Positions 17,663-26,148 of a DNA stretch of 64,000 nucleotides are shown here, one piece after another. This stretch comes from Nitrospira sp. (GTDB lineage: Bacteria > Nitrospirota > Nitrospiria > Nitrospirales > Nitrospiraceae). Position 1 is the stretch's first letter, and each line of letters begins with the position of its first letter. Made by a program: the position numbers and the translations under genes. The notes under the pieces were generated by a model. That model saw only the letters and a program-made list of their open reading frames with translations. It was not told the origin of the DNA and made no database searches. The stretch lies in contig JARFXP010000001.1 in NCBI GenBank assembly GCA_029194675.1, forward strand, positions 1,046,501-1,110,500, written 5' to 3'.

Positions 17663-18220
17663 CTACTTGGTCCTGGACGGCGGATAATTTTTGAACGCTT
17701 TCTTAATCGCCTTCTCGGTCAGGTCGATGTTCTCTTCCACGCCTTCTCTCAACTCAGCCACCATGGTGGCTCGCCATACCAGTGTCTTGTTGGCCGGCTC
17801 GACCAGATCCGTAATCAGTGTCCCTTCTCGATACTCATACGACAAGTTCCCGGTGTAGCCGCTACCCCAGCCATATCCGTCTCCCCAGCTGGACGCCGGA
17901 GCACTAGGTCTGCTTTGCACTTCCTGCTTGTCTTTCACACCCACCCAGTAATGCACCAACAAATCCGGGTGCTGATCGAGGCTGATCTGCGTCAACCCTT
18001 TCTGCCGAAGTTCCCGCTCGAGCATGCTCTCGAGTCGATCCCGGACCAGTGAGTTGTCCAGTCGCCCGCCTTGATTCAGGTCCGTCATTCCGGTAAACGC
18101 AAATGTCTTGAACCGGCTGAAATCGATGGTCGAATCGAAGTCGGTCTTGACATCAATCGCGCTACACCCTACGGCACAGGCCACGAACATAGCCGCCACT
18201 CCGCTCCACCATCCCTGCAT
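17663..18220 (-). CDS. DUF4136-family lipoprotein
   Basis: 185 residues from the ATG at 18220 (AAAGGAG 8 bp upstream). A lipobox ends at Cys19 (ACAVGC). The mature part, VKTDFDSTIDFSRFKTFAF, is the classic opening of DUF4136, followed by the family's HPDLLVHYWVGVKDKQ segment and a Gly/Ser/Tyr-rich loop. Such lipoproteins sit in the outer or inner membrane; no activity is known. It neighbours lspA, which processes lipoproteins, but that may be coincidence. Confidence 0.8.
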   Translation of the reverse strand: MQGWWSGVAAMFVACAVGCSAIDVKTDFDSTIDFSRFKTFAFTGMTDLNQGGRLDNSLVRDRLESMLERELRQKGLTQISLDQHPDLLVHYWVGVKDKQEVQSRPSAPASSWGDGYGWGSGYTGNLSYEYREGTLITDLVEPANKTLVWRATMVAELREGVEENIDLTEKAIKKAFKNYPPSRTK

Positions 18221-18444
18221 AGCGCAACTCCTTTCTCGAACTCGCCTGGCTCCTTTCGAGCCTGTGCCAGGATCTTCCTGCGCGGCCCTCTCGCGCACCC
18301 TGTCACAAGGAGGAGGCAGGCTCCGGCACCCCCCGCCCGCGATGGATGCCATCTGTATAGGCTGGAATCGATCGAGAGTCAACGGCAAGGCGGGAGAGAT
18401 GTTCGAGAGATTCCGCAAGGACCAATTCAGCTGATCGTCAGCCA

Positions 18445-18966
18445 CTATCGGTGGCTTCCACACCGCGGGGAACTCCGTGACAGGTCGAGCACAAGCAACA
18501 ATACGCCGACCGTAATGCAGACATCGGCCACGTTGAAAATGCCGGTGCGGACGCTGCCGATGCCGACATTCATGAAGTCAATGACGCGTCCATCGTGGAG
18601 CAGGCGATCCAAAAGGTTGCCTATGCCTCCGCTGAGCACGAGGCTCCAAGCAGCGACGGAGAACGGCGGCATCTGCTTGGCCCCGAAGAGTACAATTGCC
18701 ATTCCGACAAGACACAGCGCAGGGAACGCTTGGAAGAGAATGACTCGTAGCCCCTCGGACAACCCGCTGCCGAGACTCAAGAAGGCTCCCGTGTTCTGGG
18801 CATACTCCAGGCGAACAGTATCGTGGAGCCACGATCGAGGGGGCTCGAAGGCTAAGTACTGTTGCGCAACATCTTTGGTGAGTTGGTCGCAACCCACACA
18901 GCCAACGAGCAGTAGAAGTATCAACAGGTCTCGTTTGAACCGCACTGTTGAGAGCCTGACGTTCAT
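18445..18966 (-). CDS. lspA: Lipoprotein signal peptidase II
   Basis: A 173-residue inner-membrane aspartyl protease with four hydrophobic helices. Family motifs are all present: CDQLTKD near 26-32, NTGAFLSLG near 58-66, GGIGNLLDR at 113-121 with catalytic Asp120, and FNVADVCITVG at 144-154 with catalytic Asp148. It removes signal peptides from prolipoproteins after diacylglyceryl transfer, and this window encodes many such lipoproteins. It lies 224 bp upstream of the DUF4136 gene on the same strand. Confidence 0.95.
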   Translation of the reverse strand: MNVRLSTVRFKRDLLILLLLVGCVGCDQLTKDVAQQYLAFEPPRSWLHDTVRLEYAQNTGAFLSLGSGLSEGLRVILFQAFPALCLVGMAIVLFGAKQMPPFSVAAWSLVLSGGIGNLLDRLLHDGRVIDFMNVGIGSVRTGIFNVADVCITVGVLLLVLDLSRSSPRCGSHR

Positions 18967-19044
18967 CCTAGGTTTCGAGGAAGTGGCTCAGCCATTTCTT
19001 CTCCATCGCTCGGTCCCTGCTACTGCCTACCTTTCGAGTGAGCA

Positions 19045-19278
19045 TCAAGACGACTCGTCCTTGCGGGGACGGCCGACAGGCAACTTTCCCTTTCTCTTCT
19101 TGAAACGCTTCCCTTTTTCCAGATTTTTGAGCGCGGATTGGATCGCGGACTCGACGACACCGGTGAGCGTCAGCTTTGGGCTCCAGTAGACGACCGTTCG
19201 CAACCGCTCGACCATATCGGCAGAAAGAGACAGCGTGACCCTTTCCTTTCGCTTCGTGATCTGCCGTTTCTGTTTCAT
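19045..19278 (-). CDS. Small ribbon-helix-helix-like DNA-binding protein
   Basis: 77 residues, strongly basic. Residues 12-45 (KERVTLSLSADMVERLRTVV...) fit a strand followed by two helices, as in CopG/Arc-like repressors. The C-terminal KKRKGKLPVGRPRK looks like an AT-hook-type basic patch. An AAGGAGATGATCAC leader gives a good ribosome site before the ATG. No toxin gene is adjacent, so a stand-alone regulator is more likely than an antitoxin. Targets are unknown. Confidence 0.6.
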   Translation of the reverse strand: MKQKRQITKRKERVTLSLSADMVERLRTVVYWSPKLTLTGVVESAIQSALKNLEKGKRFKKRKGKLPVGRPRKDESS

Positions 19279-19503
19279 GTGATCATCTCCTTCACAATGT
19301 GGCTGGGCCTGTATTCACCGTTTATACTTGCATATCATGCTCTATTCCATACACGCAAGTGGACTTTGCGGTCCGGCCATTTGCTCATAGAATTCCGGCC
19401 TGGGGTCTTTTCCACTGCACGCTCATCAGGTATGATGCAAAATCCTAAGGCGACTTTTCCGGGTCACCGATCCTTCGACCCCACTCCGAGTAGCGAGGCG
19501 ATC

Positions 19504-20160
19504 ATGGTGCGATTCGTTCTGGCCATCATGCTGGTGTTCATGCCCTTGAGCCTGTCTTCCTGCGACAAGGCCTATCTGGCGACTATGGAGAAGATGGGCT
19601 ATGCCAAACGCGACATCCTCAGCAGTCGTGTCAAGTCGGCGAGGGATGCGCAAGAAGATGCGAAGAAAGAGATTCAGAGCACCCTTGAGCAATTCGGCAA
19701 GGTGGTCTCCTATGAAGGAGGAGATCTGGAAGCCACCTATAAGAAACTGAGCGGTGAACTGGAGACAAGCGAAGACAGTGCCGAGGCGGTCAGGAAGCGC
19801 ATCGCGGACGTCGAAAGCGTGGCTGATGCGCTCTTTTCGGAGTGGGAGAAAGAACTCGGTCAATACTCGAGCGCCGACCTGCGCCGGAAGAGCCAGGCCA
19901 AACTCACCCAAACGAAGGGCCGCTACCGAGAGATGCTTGCGGCCATGAAGCGCGCGGAGCAGCGGATTGAACCGGTCCTCAAACCCCTGCGCGATCAGGT
20001 CCTCTACCTGAAACACAATTTAAACGCGCGCGCGCTCGCCGCCATCAAAGGAGAACTCGTGAAAGTGGATGCGCAGGTCGATCAGCTGGTCAAAGATATG
20101 AACCGTTCCATCGCCGAAGCCGACAAGTTCATTCAGTCGATGGAGAAGGAATCGGACTGA
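19504..20160 (+). CDS. DUF2959-family lipoprotein
   Basis: 218 residues. A signal peptide with lipobox LSLSSC puts the lipidated Cys at 20. The mature part is almost all helix, with heptad-like charge (coiled-coil), and ATMEKMGYAKRDIL is the typical DUF2959 opening. The ATG at 19504 is chosen because it starts the signal peptide; an in-frame extension further upstream is not protein-like. It leads a three-gene run with the metallopeptidase and the FUN14-like gene. Function unknown. Confidence 0.75.
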   Translation: MVRFVLAIMLVFMPLSLSSCDKAYLATMEKMGYAKRDILSSRVKSARDAQEDAKKEIQSTLEQFGKVVSYEGGDLEATYKKLSGELETSEDSAEAVRKRIADVESVADALFSEWEKELGQYSSADLRRKSQAKLTQTKGRYREMLAAMKRAEQRIEPVLKPLRDQVLYLKHNLNARALAAIKGELVKVDAQVDQLVKDMNRSIAEADKFIQSMEKESD

Positions 20161-20187
20161 GTGTGTGCAACGTGAGGGAGGTCGCCG

Positions 20188-21048
20188 ATGCGTATCGAAG
20201 ACCAACGCGAAAGCGACAACATCGAAGATCGTCGAGGCATGGGCCCGGCCCGGATGGGGAGAGGCGGCCTCGGCATCGGCACCGTTGTGCTGGCGCTCGC
20301 CGTCAGTTACTTCACGGGCGTCAATCCCCTGACCGTGATGAATCTCCTCAGCGGCGTCCAGAGTATGACCGAGGTGTCCGCCCCATCTGAATCCGGCCCA
20401 GTCGGCGCCCCTCAAGACCAACTGGGCAAGTTTGCCTCCGTCGTCCTTGCAGACACCGAAACGACCTGGCGAAATCTTCTCGGTCCTCGGTACGAGGAGC
20501 CTCGTCTGGTGCTCTTTTCAGGAGCCGTGCAGTCGGCCTGCGGCACGACGTCGTCGGCTGTTGGGCCGTTCTACTGCCCCAACGATCACCGGGTCTATTT
20601 GGACCTTGCGTTCTTCGAAGAAATGGCGCATCGTCTAGGGGCGGCGGGTGACTTTGCTCAGGCCTATGTGATCGCCCATGAGGTCGGCCATCACGTGCAA
20701 AATCTCCTTGGCGTCGCCGAAAAAGTGCATCGCCTCCGACGACAGGTGTCTGAAGTGGAAGCCAACGCGCTTTCGGTCCGGCTGGAACTCCAAGCTGATT
20801 GTTATGCCGGTGTCTGGGGTCATCACGCCAATCGCGAACGAAACTTGATCGAGCCCGGGGATTTTGAGGAAGGACTCCGCGCGGCAGCGGCGATTGGTGA
20901 TGATCGATTGCAAAAAATGTCGCGCGGCCATGTTCAGCCGGAAAGCTGGACCCACGGCTCATCTGAACAGCGGATGACCTGGCTCAAGCGCGGTCTCGAG
21001 TCCGGTGACCCCTCAGCCTGCAACACGTTCGACAGGAAACGACTATGA
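20188..21048 (+). CDS. Neutral zinc metallopeptidase, YpfJ family
   Basis: A 286-residue membrane-anchored protein: a polar start, one hydrophobic helix (about 30-50), then the catalytic domain. Zinc-binding HEVGHHVQN lies in a helix at roughly 166-174, and LELQADCYAGVWGHHAN supplies the downstream acidic ligand region. These match the YpfJ (COG2321) family of putative neutral zinc metallopeptidases. The early segment MRIEDQRESDNIEDRRG is also typical. GGGAGG precedes the ATG. Its stop overlaps the next start (ATGA). Confidence 0.9.
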   Translation: MRIEDQRESDNIEDRRGMGPARMGRGGLGIGTVVLALAVSYFTGVNPLTVMNLLSGVQSMTEVSAPSESGPVGAPQDQLGKFASVVLADTETTWRNLLGPRYEEPRLVLFSGAVQSACGTTSSAVGPFYCPNDHRVYLDLAFFEEMAHRLGAAGDFAQAYVIAHEVGHHVQNLLGVAEKVHRLRRQVSEVEANALSVRLELQADCYAGVWGHHANRERNLIEPGDFEEGLRAAAAIGDDRLQKMSRGHVQPESWTHGSSEQRMTWLKRGLESGDPSACNTFDRKRL

Positions 21049-21491
21049 GCAACGTACCAGCTCAGACTCAGAGTGGTGGCTTAGCCAAGGCCCTGGGAAC
21101 ACTCGCGTCCGACCCTCCCTGGGCGGCCAAATCGTTCCTCGCCGCCAGCGCGACGACCGCCGCCGGGCTCGGCGCCTGGCTCACCGACATGATGTCGCCG
21201 GCCCTCGCCCGTGGGGGTGCCAGCTTTCTCGGCGGGTTCTTGATCGGCTGGGCATTCCGAAAAACCGTGAAACTCGCTCTGTTGATCGCCGGCTCATTGC
21301 TGGTGCTCATCGCCGTCCTCAAAACGACCGGCTGGATTCACCTGGATTGGACCTTGATCCAAGCGGATACGACTCGTACGCTTGATTGGGCTCGAGGCAA
21401 AGCGCAGGGTCTCAAGGAAGTGCTGGCCGGCTATCTCCCCGCAGCCGGCGCAGCCGGCGCCGGAGCGATTTTTGGGTTGCGAAAGAAGTAA
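21045..21491 (+). CDS. FUN14-like small membrane protein
   Basis: 148 residues. Two or three hydrophobic helices are visible: GGASFLGGFLIGWAFRK, then KLALLIAGSLLVLIAVLKTTG, then a glycine/alanine-rich C-terminal helix. The pattern GFLIGWAFRKTVKLALLI...GWIHLDW resembles the FUN14 domain found in small bacterial membrane proteins. It overlaps the metallopeptidase stop by 4 bp (ATGA), so translation is coupled. Function in bacteria is unknown; the pairing hints at a membrane partner for the peptidase. Confidence 0.6.
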   Translation: MSNVPAQTQSGGLAKALGTLASDPPWAAKSFLAASATTAAGLGAWLTDMMSPALARGGASFLGGFLIGWAFRKTVKLALLIAGSLLVLIAVLKTTGWIHLDWTLIQADTTRTLDWARGKAQGLKEVLAGYLPAAGAAGAGAIFGLRKK

Positions 21492-21496
21492 CTTCC

Positions 21497-21654
21497 AGCA
21501 GGCTGCGGAAAAACCCTCCGTTCATCCTTCGATCAACTCAGGACAGGTCCTTCGAGAGCCTCAGGACGAACGGAGCGGCCATTGAATGTATTGAGGTTTT
21601 CCGTTCGTGCTGAGCTTGTCGAAGCACACATATCGAGTTTTTCCGCAACCTGCT
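21497..21654. repeat. MITE-like element with 18-bp terminal inverted repeats
   Basis: AGCAGGCTGCGGAAAAAC (21497-21514) and GTTTTTCCGCAACCTGCT (21637-21654) form terminal inverted repeats with one mismatch. Inside, a second pair is related to each other: CTTCGAGAGCCTCAGGACGAACGG, near 21551-21574 on plus, and its imperfect inverse near 21600-21625. No coding capacity is present. The layout suggests a non-autonomous mobile element or REP-type hairpin. Confidence 0.65.
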
Positions 21655-21678
21655 AGAGGTTGGTCTCGTTCATTCACG

Positions 21679-23244
21679 CTACACCTTCCCTAACCGTACC
21701 GGCCCATGGGTTTGGCGGGCCTGTTGGAGTTCTTTCACATGCTTCCGCAGGGCCTGGCCTAAAGTAGAACGCTCGACTTCTCGTTTGAATCGCTCGCTTT
21801 CACGTTCAACCTGATCGATCGTTTCGGTCAGTTGTCCGACTAAGCGCCGGCCCGAACCGGTGAGCCACCCGAGATGATGATCGGCGTACTGCAGATCTTG
21901 TAGTGAGTAGCGGACGGATGCGATCTCCTCTAAACAACGAAACCGTGCCCGCTGCAAGTCTCGCTGACTAAGTCCCGCATTCTTCCATCTTATCGCTCCG
22001 CCTCGCCCCGATCCCCAGGACGAAAGCCGCTGGAACAAGAGCGCTCCCATGGTGAAGGTAAAGGTCGCGTGAAGAATTCCACGCAACGGCCGGAGGCTCC
22101 GCCGCCACGGCGAATAGAAGATCTGCCGGTTGTGGTCTCCACGATACATGACATACTTTCTTAATAAGAGGTTCAAGTGGTGATGGCTGTTCTCATGGAT
22201 GAGATCGTCGATCAAATCGAGATTGCCACGATCGAAACAGTTGATGAAGGACAGCCCGGGTCGATGCCGGTAGCTGAAGCTGACGACCCCCTTCGCCTGC
22301 AGCGGGACAATGCGGAAGGTTAAGAGCGCCAGCACATCATGACCTTCAGGCCATGCGAGCCGGATGGTCTGCCAGGCGCGGCCAATGCGTTCGACTTGTC
22401 GCTGATCAGTGGCCTTCACCGTTCTCGGCTGACGATCCTTCCCGTAGACGAGGGTCGGGCCGACGGTGACGGGACGGTTGCCGCTATGGATTGCGGCGAT
22501 TGGTGGATGGTAGGCCCACTGCCATCGCCCCATTTCTCCCCATCTCAACCAGATTGAGGAAACGATCTTGCCGGTCTTCACTGTGATCCCGGTCGGCTCT
22601 ATTCGAAACGTGACGCGTCCTGACGACTGCCTCAATGCTCGTTGTACATCGTGCGGCGCTGAACACCATGCTCCATCGCGGTCCACGGAGAGCGTTCCCG
22701 CGGCTTCGCTGCGCTCGAAGTTATCCACCAACAATCCCGACACATCCCATGTTCCCATCTTCCTCCGGCCGCACCACTTGATCAACGACGCGGGATCAAA
22801 CCAGAGCGACTCCTGGGTCAATTCCTGCGCCAATCGTCGACAGAGCGCGAACAACCGCGTTTCTAATCCACTTGCTTGAGGTTGGCCCGTCGGAAAAAGA
22901 TCTTCCAGGTAGCCATGTTCAAAAAACTTCTCCTGACACTCGTCAAACAATTGTTCTGCAAACTCGGGCCGATCTTGTTCGCTCTTGAGCTGCCTGAGCA
23001 GATCCAAGAGATACACGAGATCATTCAGCGTCTCGATCCATCCGACAACTTTCCAGTTCGAACAAGCTTCTGGCTTGAGGCTTGAGTGGAGCACGTCGAA
23101 GAAACCAGTGGGAAGCTGGAATTCTCTGGCCAGATCAGCATGGTCGGCATGCAGTTCTTGGCACAGGTCGATCAACAACCGCCGCATCGAGAGACGAAAC
23201 TCATCCTGTAATTGCGTGAGCCGCTGCGGATCGAGAAGGCGCAT
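21679..23244 (-). CDS. HExxH protein, peptide beta-hydroxylase-like
   Basis: 521 residues from the ATG at 23244. The C-terminal half carries DLIHENSHHHLNLL (HExxH at 350-354), then YSPWRRSLRPLRGILHATFTF (about 377-397). This text matches the HEXXH-motif family found in peptide-modifying (RiPP) clusters, now understood as 2-oxoglutarate-dependent peptide beta-hydroxylases. The N-terminal helical region is less conserved. The start is uncertain: the frame stays open to 23667, and an ATG at 23463 would give 594 residues, but that part reads like shadow sequence and would nearly touch the divergent NFACT start. A small ORF lies 35 bp upstream on the same strand. Substrate unknown. Confidence 0.65.
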   Translation of the reverse strand: MRLLDPQRLTQLQDEFRLSMRRLLIDLCQELHADHADLAREFQLPTGFFDVLHSSLKPEACSNWKVVGWIETLNDLVYLLDLLRQLKSEQDRPEFAEQLFDECQEKFFEHGYLEDLFPTGQPQASGLETRLFALCRRLAQELTQESLWFDPASLIKWCGRRKMGTWDVSGLLVDNFERSEAAGTLSVDRDGAWCSAPHDVQRALRQSSGRVTFRIEPTGITVKTGKIVSSIWLRWGEMGRWQWAYHPPIAAIHSGNRPVTVGPTLVYGKDRQPRTVKATDQRQVERIGRAWQTIRLAWPEGHDVLALLTFRIVPLQAKGVVSFSYRHRPGLSFINCFDRGNLDLIDDLIHENSHHHLNLLLRKYVMYRGDHNRQIFYSPWRRSLRPLRGILHATFTFTMGALLFQRLSSWGSGRGGAIRWKNAGLSQRDLQRARFRCLEEIASVRYSLQDLQYADHHLGWLTGSGRRLVGQLTETIDQVERESERFKREVERSTLGQALRKHVKELQQARQTHGPVRLGKV

Positions 23245-23279
23245 GGAGGAACAACTAGGCGTGAGATGCCGGGAAGACT

Positions 23280-23501
23280 CTAGCGTAGCGCGAGAGATGA
23301 CGCAAGCTCGCTCGGCCAATGATGCTGGATCGCTCTCGCGGTTGCGAGTTCTTGCGGCACGTCGTAGAGTGGCGGCTTGAACACTCGTCCTTGCGTCAAG
23401 AAGCTTGTGATGTGATCTAGCGCATGCCGACAATTCGAGGAGGTAGAGACTGTCCACTGACATTGGAATTGACTCATGGCCTTGAATGCTTCCGACCTCA
23501 T
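23280..23501 (-). CDS. Small ORF upstream of the HExxH gene, candidate substrate
   Basis: A 73-codon frame (65 from the second Met at 23477) that reads as coherent protein, with two Cys near the start and a segment VFKPPLYDVPQELATARAIQ. It ends 35 bp before the HExxH gene on the same strand. Its start overlaps the 5' end of the divergent NFACT gene. No clear ribosome site is present; AAGGCC precedes the second Met. It could be a substrate peptide, an unrelated small protein or chance. No family is recognised. Confidence 0.35.
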   Translation of the reverse strand: MRSEAFKAMSQFQCQWTVSTSSNCRHALDHITSFLTQGRVFKPPLYDVPQELATARAIQHHWPSELASSLALR

Positions 23502-24915
23502 GCAGGTGCTTCATGAGATTGCTCCCGTCCTGCGTAGAGGATGGTTCCAAAAAATTCATCAGCCGACCGCCCGTACCTTGTTGTTCGAGGTTCGTGTGCC
23601 GGGACAGACGCATCGGCTCTTGATCTCCTGCGAACCGGAAACCACTCGTCTGCATCTCGCGAGCCATTCACCGCCTAATCCCCCGACACCTCCGCCGTTC
23701 TGTCAATTCATGAGAGCCCATTTCCAGGGAGCGAGAATCGACGACATCCACCAAGTTGCGAATGATCGCATTGTTGAAATTCAAATCACCGGCAAGGAAG
23801 GGTCCCGTACGATCCTGTGTGAATTGATCGGCAAAAAGGCCAACATCTTGGTCCTCGATGCAGAGCGACGAGTGCTGAGGGACCTTGCCGGCCAACGAGC
23901 CCTTGTCGGACAACCCTATGCACCACCGGCCATCCGTGAGATCGGTCAAGAAAGAGCAGCGGCTCGGTTCTCGGGAATTGCCGACTCCCTGTTTCCTATC
24001 TCAGCGGAAATCGAGGCGTTCTATCAGAACCAGGATGCGGCACGGGAGGTCGCCCAGGCCAAAGACTTACGCATACGATTCCTCAAGAAGGCACTCAAGA
24101 AACAAGTACGATTGCTCGAAGCCTGGCGGAGCGATCTATCAAGAGCCACCACCTATCGCGACTATGCCCGGTATGGAGAATTGATCAAGGCCCACCTCGG
24201 TGCGATCGCGAAGGGAACTGATCATATTGAGATGACGGACTATTTCGACGACAGGCTTCCTACCATTACGATTCCGCTCGACCCTATGAAATCAGCCCAG
24301 GGCAACATGGATGACTACTTTCGAAAACATCGAAAATTTCTGGCAGCTGAACGTGAACTCAGGCCACGTATCGAGCGAGCCGAGCAGGATGTGTGTAGAA
24401 TTCGCCAAGAGATCAAGGATATCGAGCAAGGAATCTGGATTCCGCCTGCCATCCCGCCTTCTTCTTTGAATGCTAGGACCATCGCTCGATCAACCAGTGA
24501 CAAGAACCACTCGACCGACGCTCAACGTCGGGGTCCATTTCGCCGCTTCACCTCCACGGATGGGCTGTCGATCTTCGTCGGACGCAATGCCCGAGAGAAC
24601 GACGAGCTGACGTTCGGTCTGGCCAAGAGCGACGATCTCTGGCTACATGCCCGTGGGACGCCGGGGTCTCACGTCGTCGTGAGATTGAGCAAAGGAACCG
24701 ATCCGCCGCCTGAAACGCTCCGTGACGCCGCGACTCTGGCGCTGCTCTACAGTGACTTAAAAAAAAGCGGCAAAGGCGAGGTGATCTACACGCGGCGCAA
24801 GTGGGTCAAGAAGGCGAAGGGCCAGGAGCATGGAGCGGTTGTCGTGACCCAGGAAAAATCGCTCTTCGTGTCGTTGGATCGCCACAGGCTGGATCAATTA
24901 AAGGCACGATCATAG
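23476..24915 (+). CDS. rqcH: NFACT ribosome-quality-control protein, RqcH/Rqc2-like
   Basis: A 479-residue protein. The N-terminal NFACT-N opens MALNASDLMQVLHEIAPVL and has GWFQKIHQP and TLLFEVR. A long coiled-coil middle (about 195-330) follows, then NFACT-R (about 355-479) with FRRFTSTDGLSIFVGRNARENDELTF, DLWLHARGTPGSHVV and LYSDLKKSGKGEVIYTRRKWVKK. The family binds stalled 50S-nascent chain-tRNA complexes and adds alanine tails. It is about 80-90 residues shorter than classic RqcH, so part of the middle may be reduced. A fragment similar to its NFACT-R lies at 28486. Confidence 0.85.
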   Translation: MALNASDLMQVLHEIAPVLRRGWFQKIHQPTARTLLFEVRVPGQTHRLLISCEPETTRLHLASHSPPNPPTPPPFCQFMRAHFQGARIDDIHQVANDRIVEIQITGKEGSRTILCELIGKKANILVLDAERRVLRDLAGQRALVGQPYAPPAIREIGQERAAARFSGIADSLFPISAEIEAFYQNQDAAREVAQAKDLRIRFLKKALKKQVRLLEAWRSDLSRATTYRDYARYGELIKAHLGAIAKGTDHIEMTDYFDDRLPTITIPLDPMKSAQGNMDDYFRKHRKFLAAERELRPRIERAEQDVCRIRQEIKDIEQGIWIPPAIPPSSLNARTIARSTSDKNHSTDAQRRGPFRRFTSTDGLSIFVGRNARENDELTFGLAKSDDLWLHARGTPGSHVVVRLSKGTDPPPETLRDAATLALLYSDLKKSGKGEVIYTRRKWVKKAKGQEHGAVVVTQEKSLFVSLDRHRLDQLKARS

Positions 24916-25104
24916 GACGATCAAGGAGCCACTTGCTCAATGATAGTCACCCGGAGTATCCACTCACCGAGGCTTGATTATCTAGTTAATACTTAGTAGC
25001 ATCCGCCCAGTTGCTGTTGGTTCGAACCACCGCTTCTTCGGACAGGACCTCTGTGCAGCCAGGCTCCTTTTCTGTAGTTCGAGCTATCGACGCATCTTTC
25101 AAAG

Positions 25105-25524
25105 GTGCGGTCCCCCCCCCCCCGTAAAAACGCCGCGCTCATCTTTCTCCAGGATCATTCCTCGACTCCAGTCGTCACAACTGGGCACAGCGCCTTGGTT
25201 CGCTCTCGCCATATTGATCATTCCGTGGCTGGAGGCATCGGATTATTGTGCCGTTCCGCCCAAGAGTCACCAAAAGATAGAGGGGGGCCTGTCACCGTGT
25301 CATTGCAAAACGAGCCTGTAGCGACTTCGATCAAAAAGTTATCTTGTCTGACGAACCGAGAGCGAGAAGTGCTCGAAGCAGTCGCGACCGGTGAGCCGAG
25401 CAAGGTTATCGGTCGGCAATTCGGCATCAGCTCCAGAACGGTCCAGAAACATCTTCAGCGAGTGTACGCCAAGCTCGGAGTGAGAGGCCGAATCGCGGCT
25501 GTACTCCTGTTCAAAAAACCCTGA
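25105..25524 (+). CDS. LuxR-type HTH regulator with a poly-C tract at the start
   Basis: 139 codons from GTG 25105, or 75 from GTG 25297. The C-terminal 60 residues are a full LuxR-type helix-turn-helix: LTNREREVLEAVATGEPSKVIG, then ISSRTVQKHLQRVYAKLGV. No receiver or ligand domain is visible, so it is a single-domain regulator. The inner GTG has a strong AGAGGGGGG site; the outer GTG has only a weak one but is followed by 12 C at codons 3-7. Length changes in that tract would switch the long form on or off. Targets are unknown; lipoprotein genes follow. Confidence 0.75.
   Translation: MRSPPPRKNAALIFLQDHSSTPVVTTGHSALVRSRHIDHSVAGGIGLLCRSAQESPKDRGGPVTVSLQNEPVATSIKKLSCLTNREREVLEAVATGEPSKVIGRQFGISSRTVQKHLQRVYAKLGVRGRIAAVLLFKKP
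25112..25123 (+). repeat. Homopolymer of 12 C
   Basis: Twelve consecutive C lie two codons inside the longer possible reading frame of the LuxR-type gene. Runs of this length slip readily during replication, so it is a candidate phase-variation site, or a sequencing-error hotspot. The 190 bp between the NFACT stop and here show no other element. Confidence 0.7.
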
Positions 25525-25739
25525 CGGTCGGCGATCAATCAGTGGCGCCACATATACGCGCTTTGGCGTACGACTATTGTAGGGTTGCGTGCGAATGACC
25601 GAAGGACTACAAGGCGTCCGTAGCAAGGAAAGATGGATAGGCTATTCATGCGGAGATTCATGAAGCTGCACGCCGGGTACCCAGGCAAAGGGAAAAGTAG
25701 CCTGGCCCTCTATTTCTCATAAGCACCGAGGAGAAGACT

Positions 25740-26129
25740 ATGAGTGAAATGTTAGAGAGAGAACGGCGCATATGGTGGGCCAGTCCTTATACATTGGTGA
25801 TCTTGATGATTATGACACTGCTCACCGCCGGGTGCAGTACGCGCATTGCTGATATGACCGTCATTACAACGAGAATAGTCGCTCTCGATCGTGTCGATTT
25901 GGATAAGCTCCCCACGAAACGACGTGTCGCTGGCGAGTCGACACGATGGACTATTCTGATTATCCCGCTCGGGTTTCCAACTATCAAGGAAGCTGTTGAT
26001 GATGCCCTCGATAAGGGAGGCGGCGATTTAATGACTGATGCAGTTGTCACCTCGGAAGGATGGACAGCCATACTGTTTGGTCTGACTCGTCTTAAAGTGG
26101 AAGGCGACGTTGTGAAGACACGGAACTAA
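25740..26129 (+). CDS. Small lipoprotein, first of a tandem paralogous pair
   Basis: 129 residues. A cytoplasmic start (MSEMLERERRIWW) precedes a signal helix and a lipobox ending at Cys32 (LTAGC). The mature part contains IKEAVDDALDKGGGDLMTDAVV and ends LKVEGDVVKTRN. The next gene shares this layout (GAMDDAMAKGKGDVMTDVTI and VKGDVVRTRQ), so the two are duplicates that have diverged. AGGAGAAGACT precedes the ATG. No activity is known; the repeated DxA...GxGDxMTD pattern is the recognisable feature. Confidence 0.65.
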   Translation: MSEMLERERRIWWASPYTLVILMIMTLLTAGCSTRIADMTVITTRIVALDRVDLDKLPTKRRVAGESTRWTILIIPLGFPTIKEAVDDALDKGGGDLMTDAVVTSEGWTAILFGLTRLKVEGDVVKTRN

Positions 26130-26148
26130 TTGCGCGGGAGGATAAGGT

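Noticed and set aside
23245..23667. N-terminal extension of the HExxH protein
   Set aside because: It would collide with the divergent NFACT start, has no ribosome site and reads as shadow sequence. It is kept only as an alternative start.
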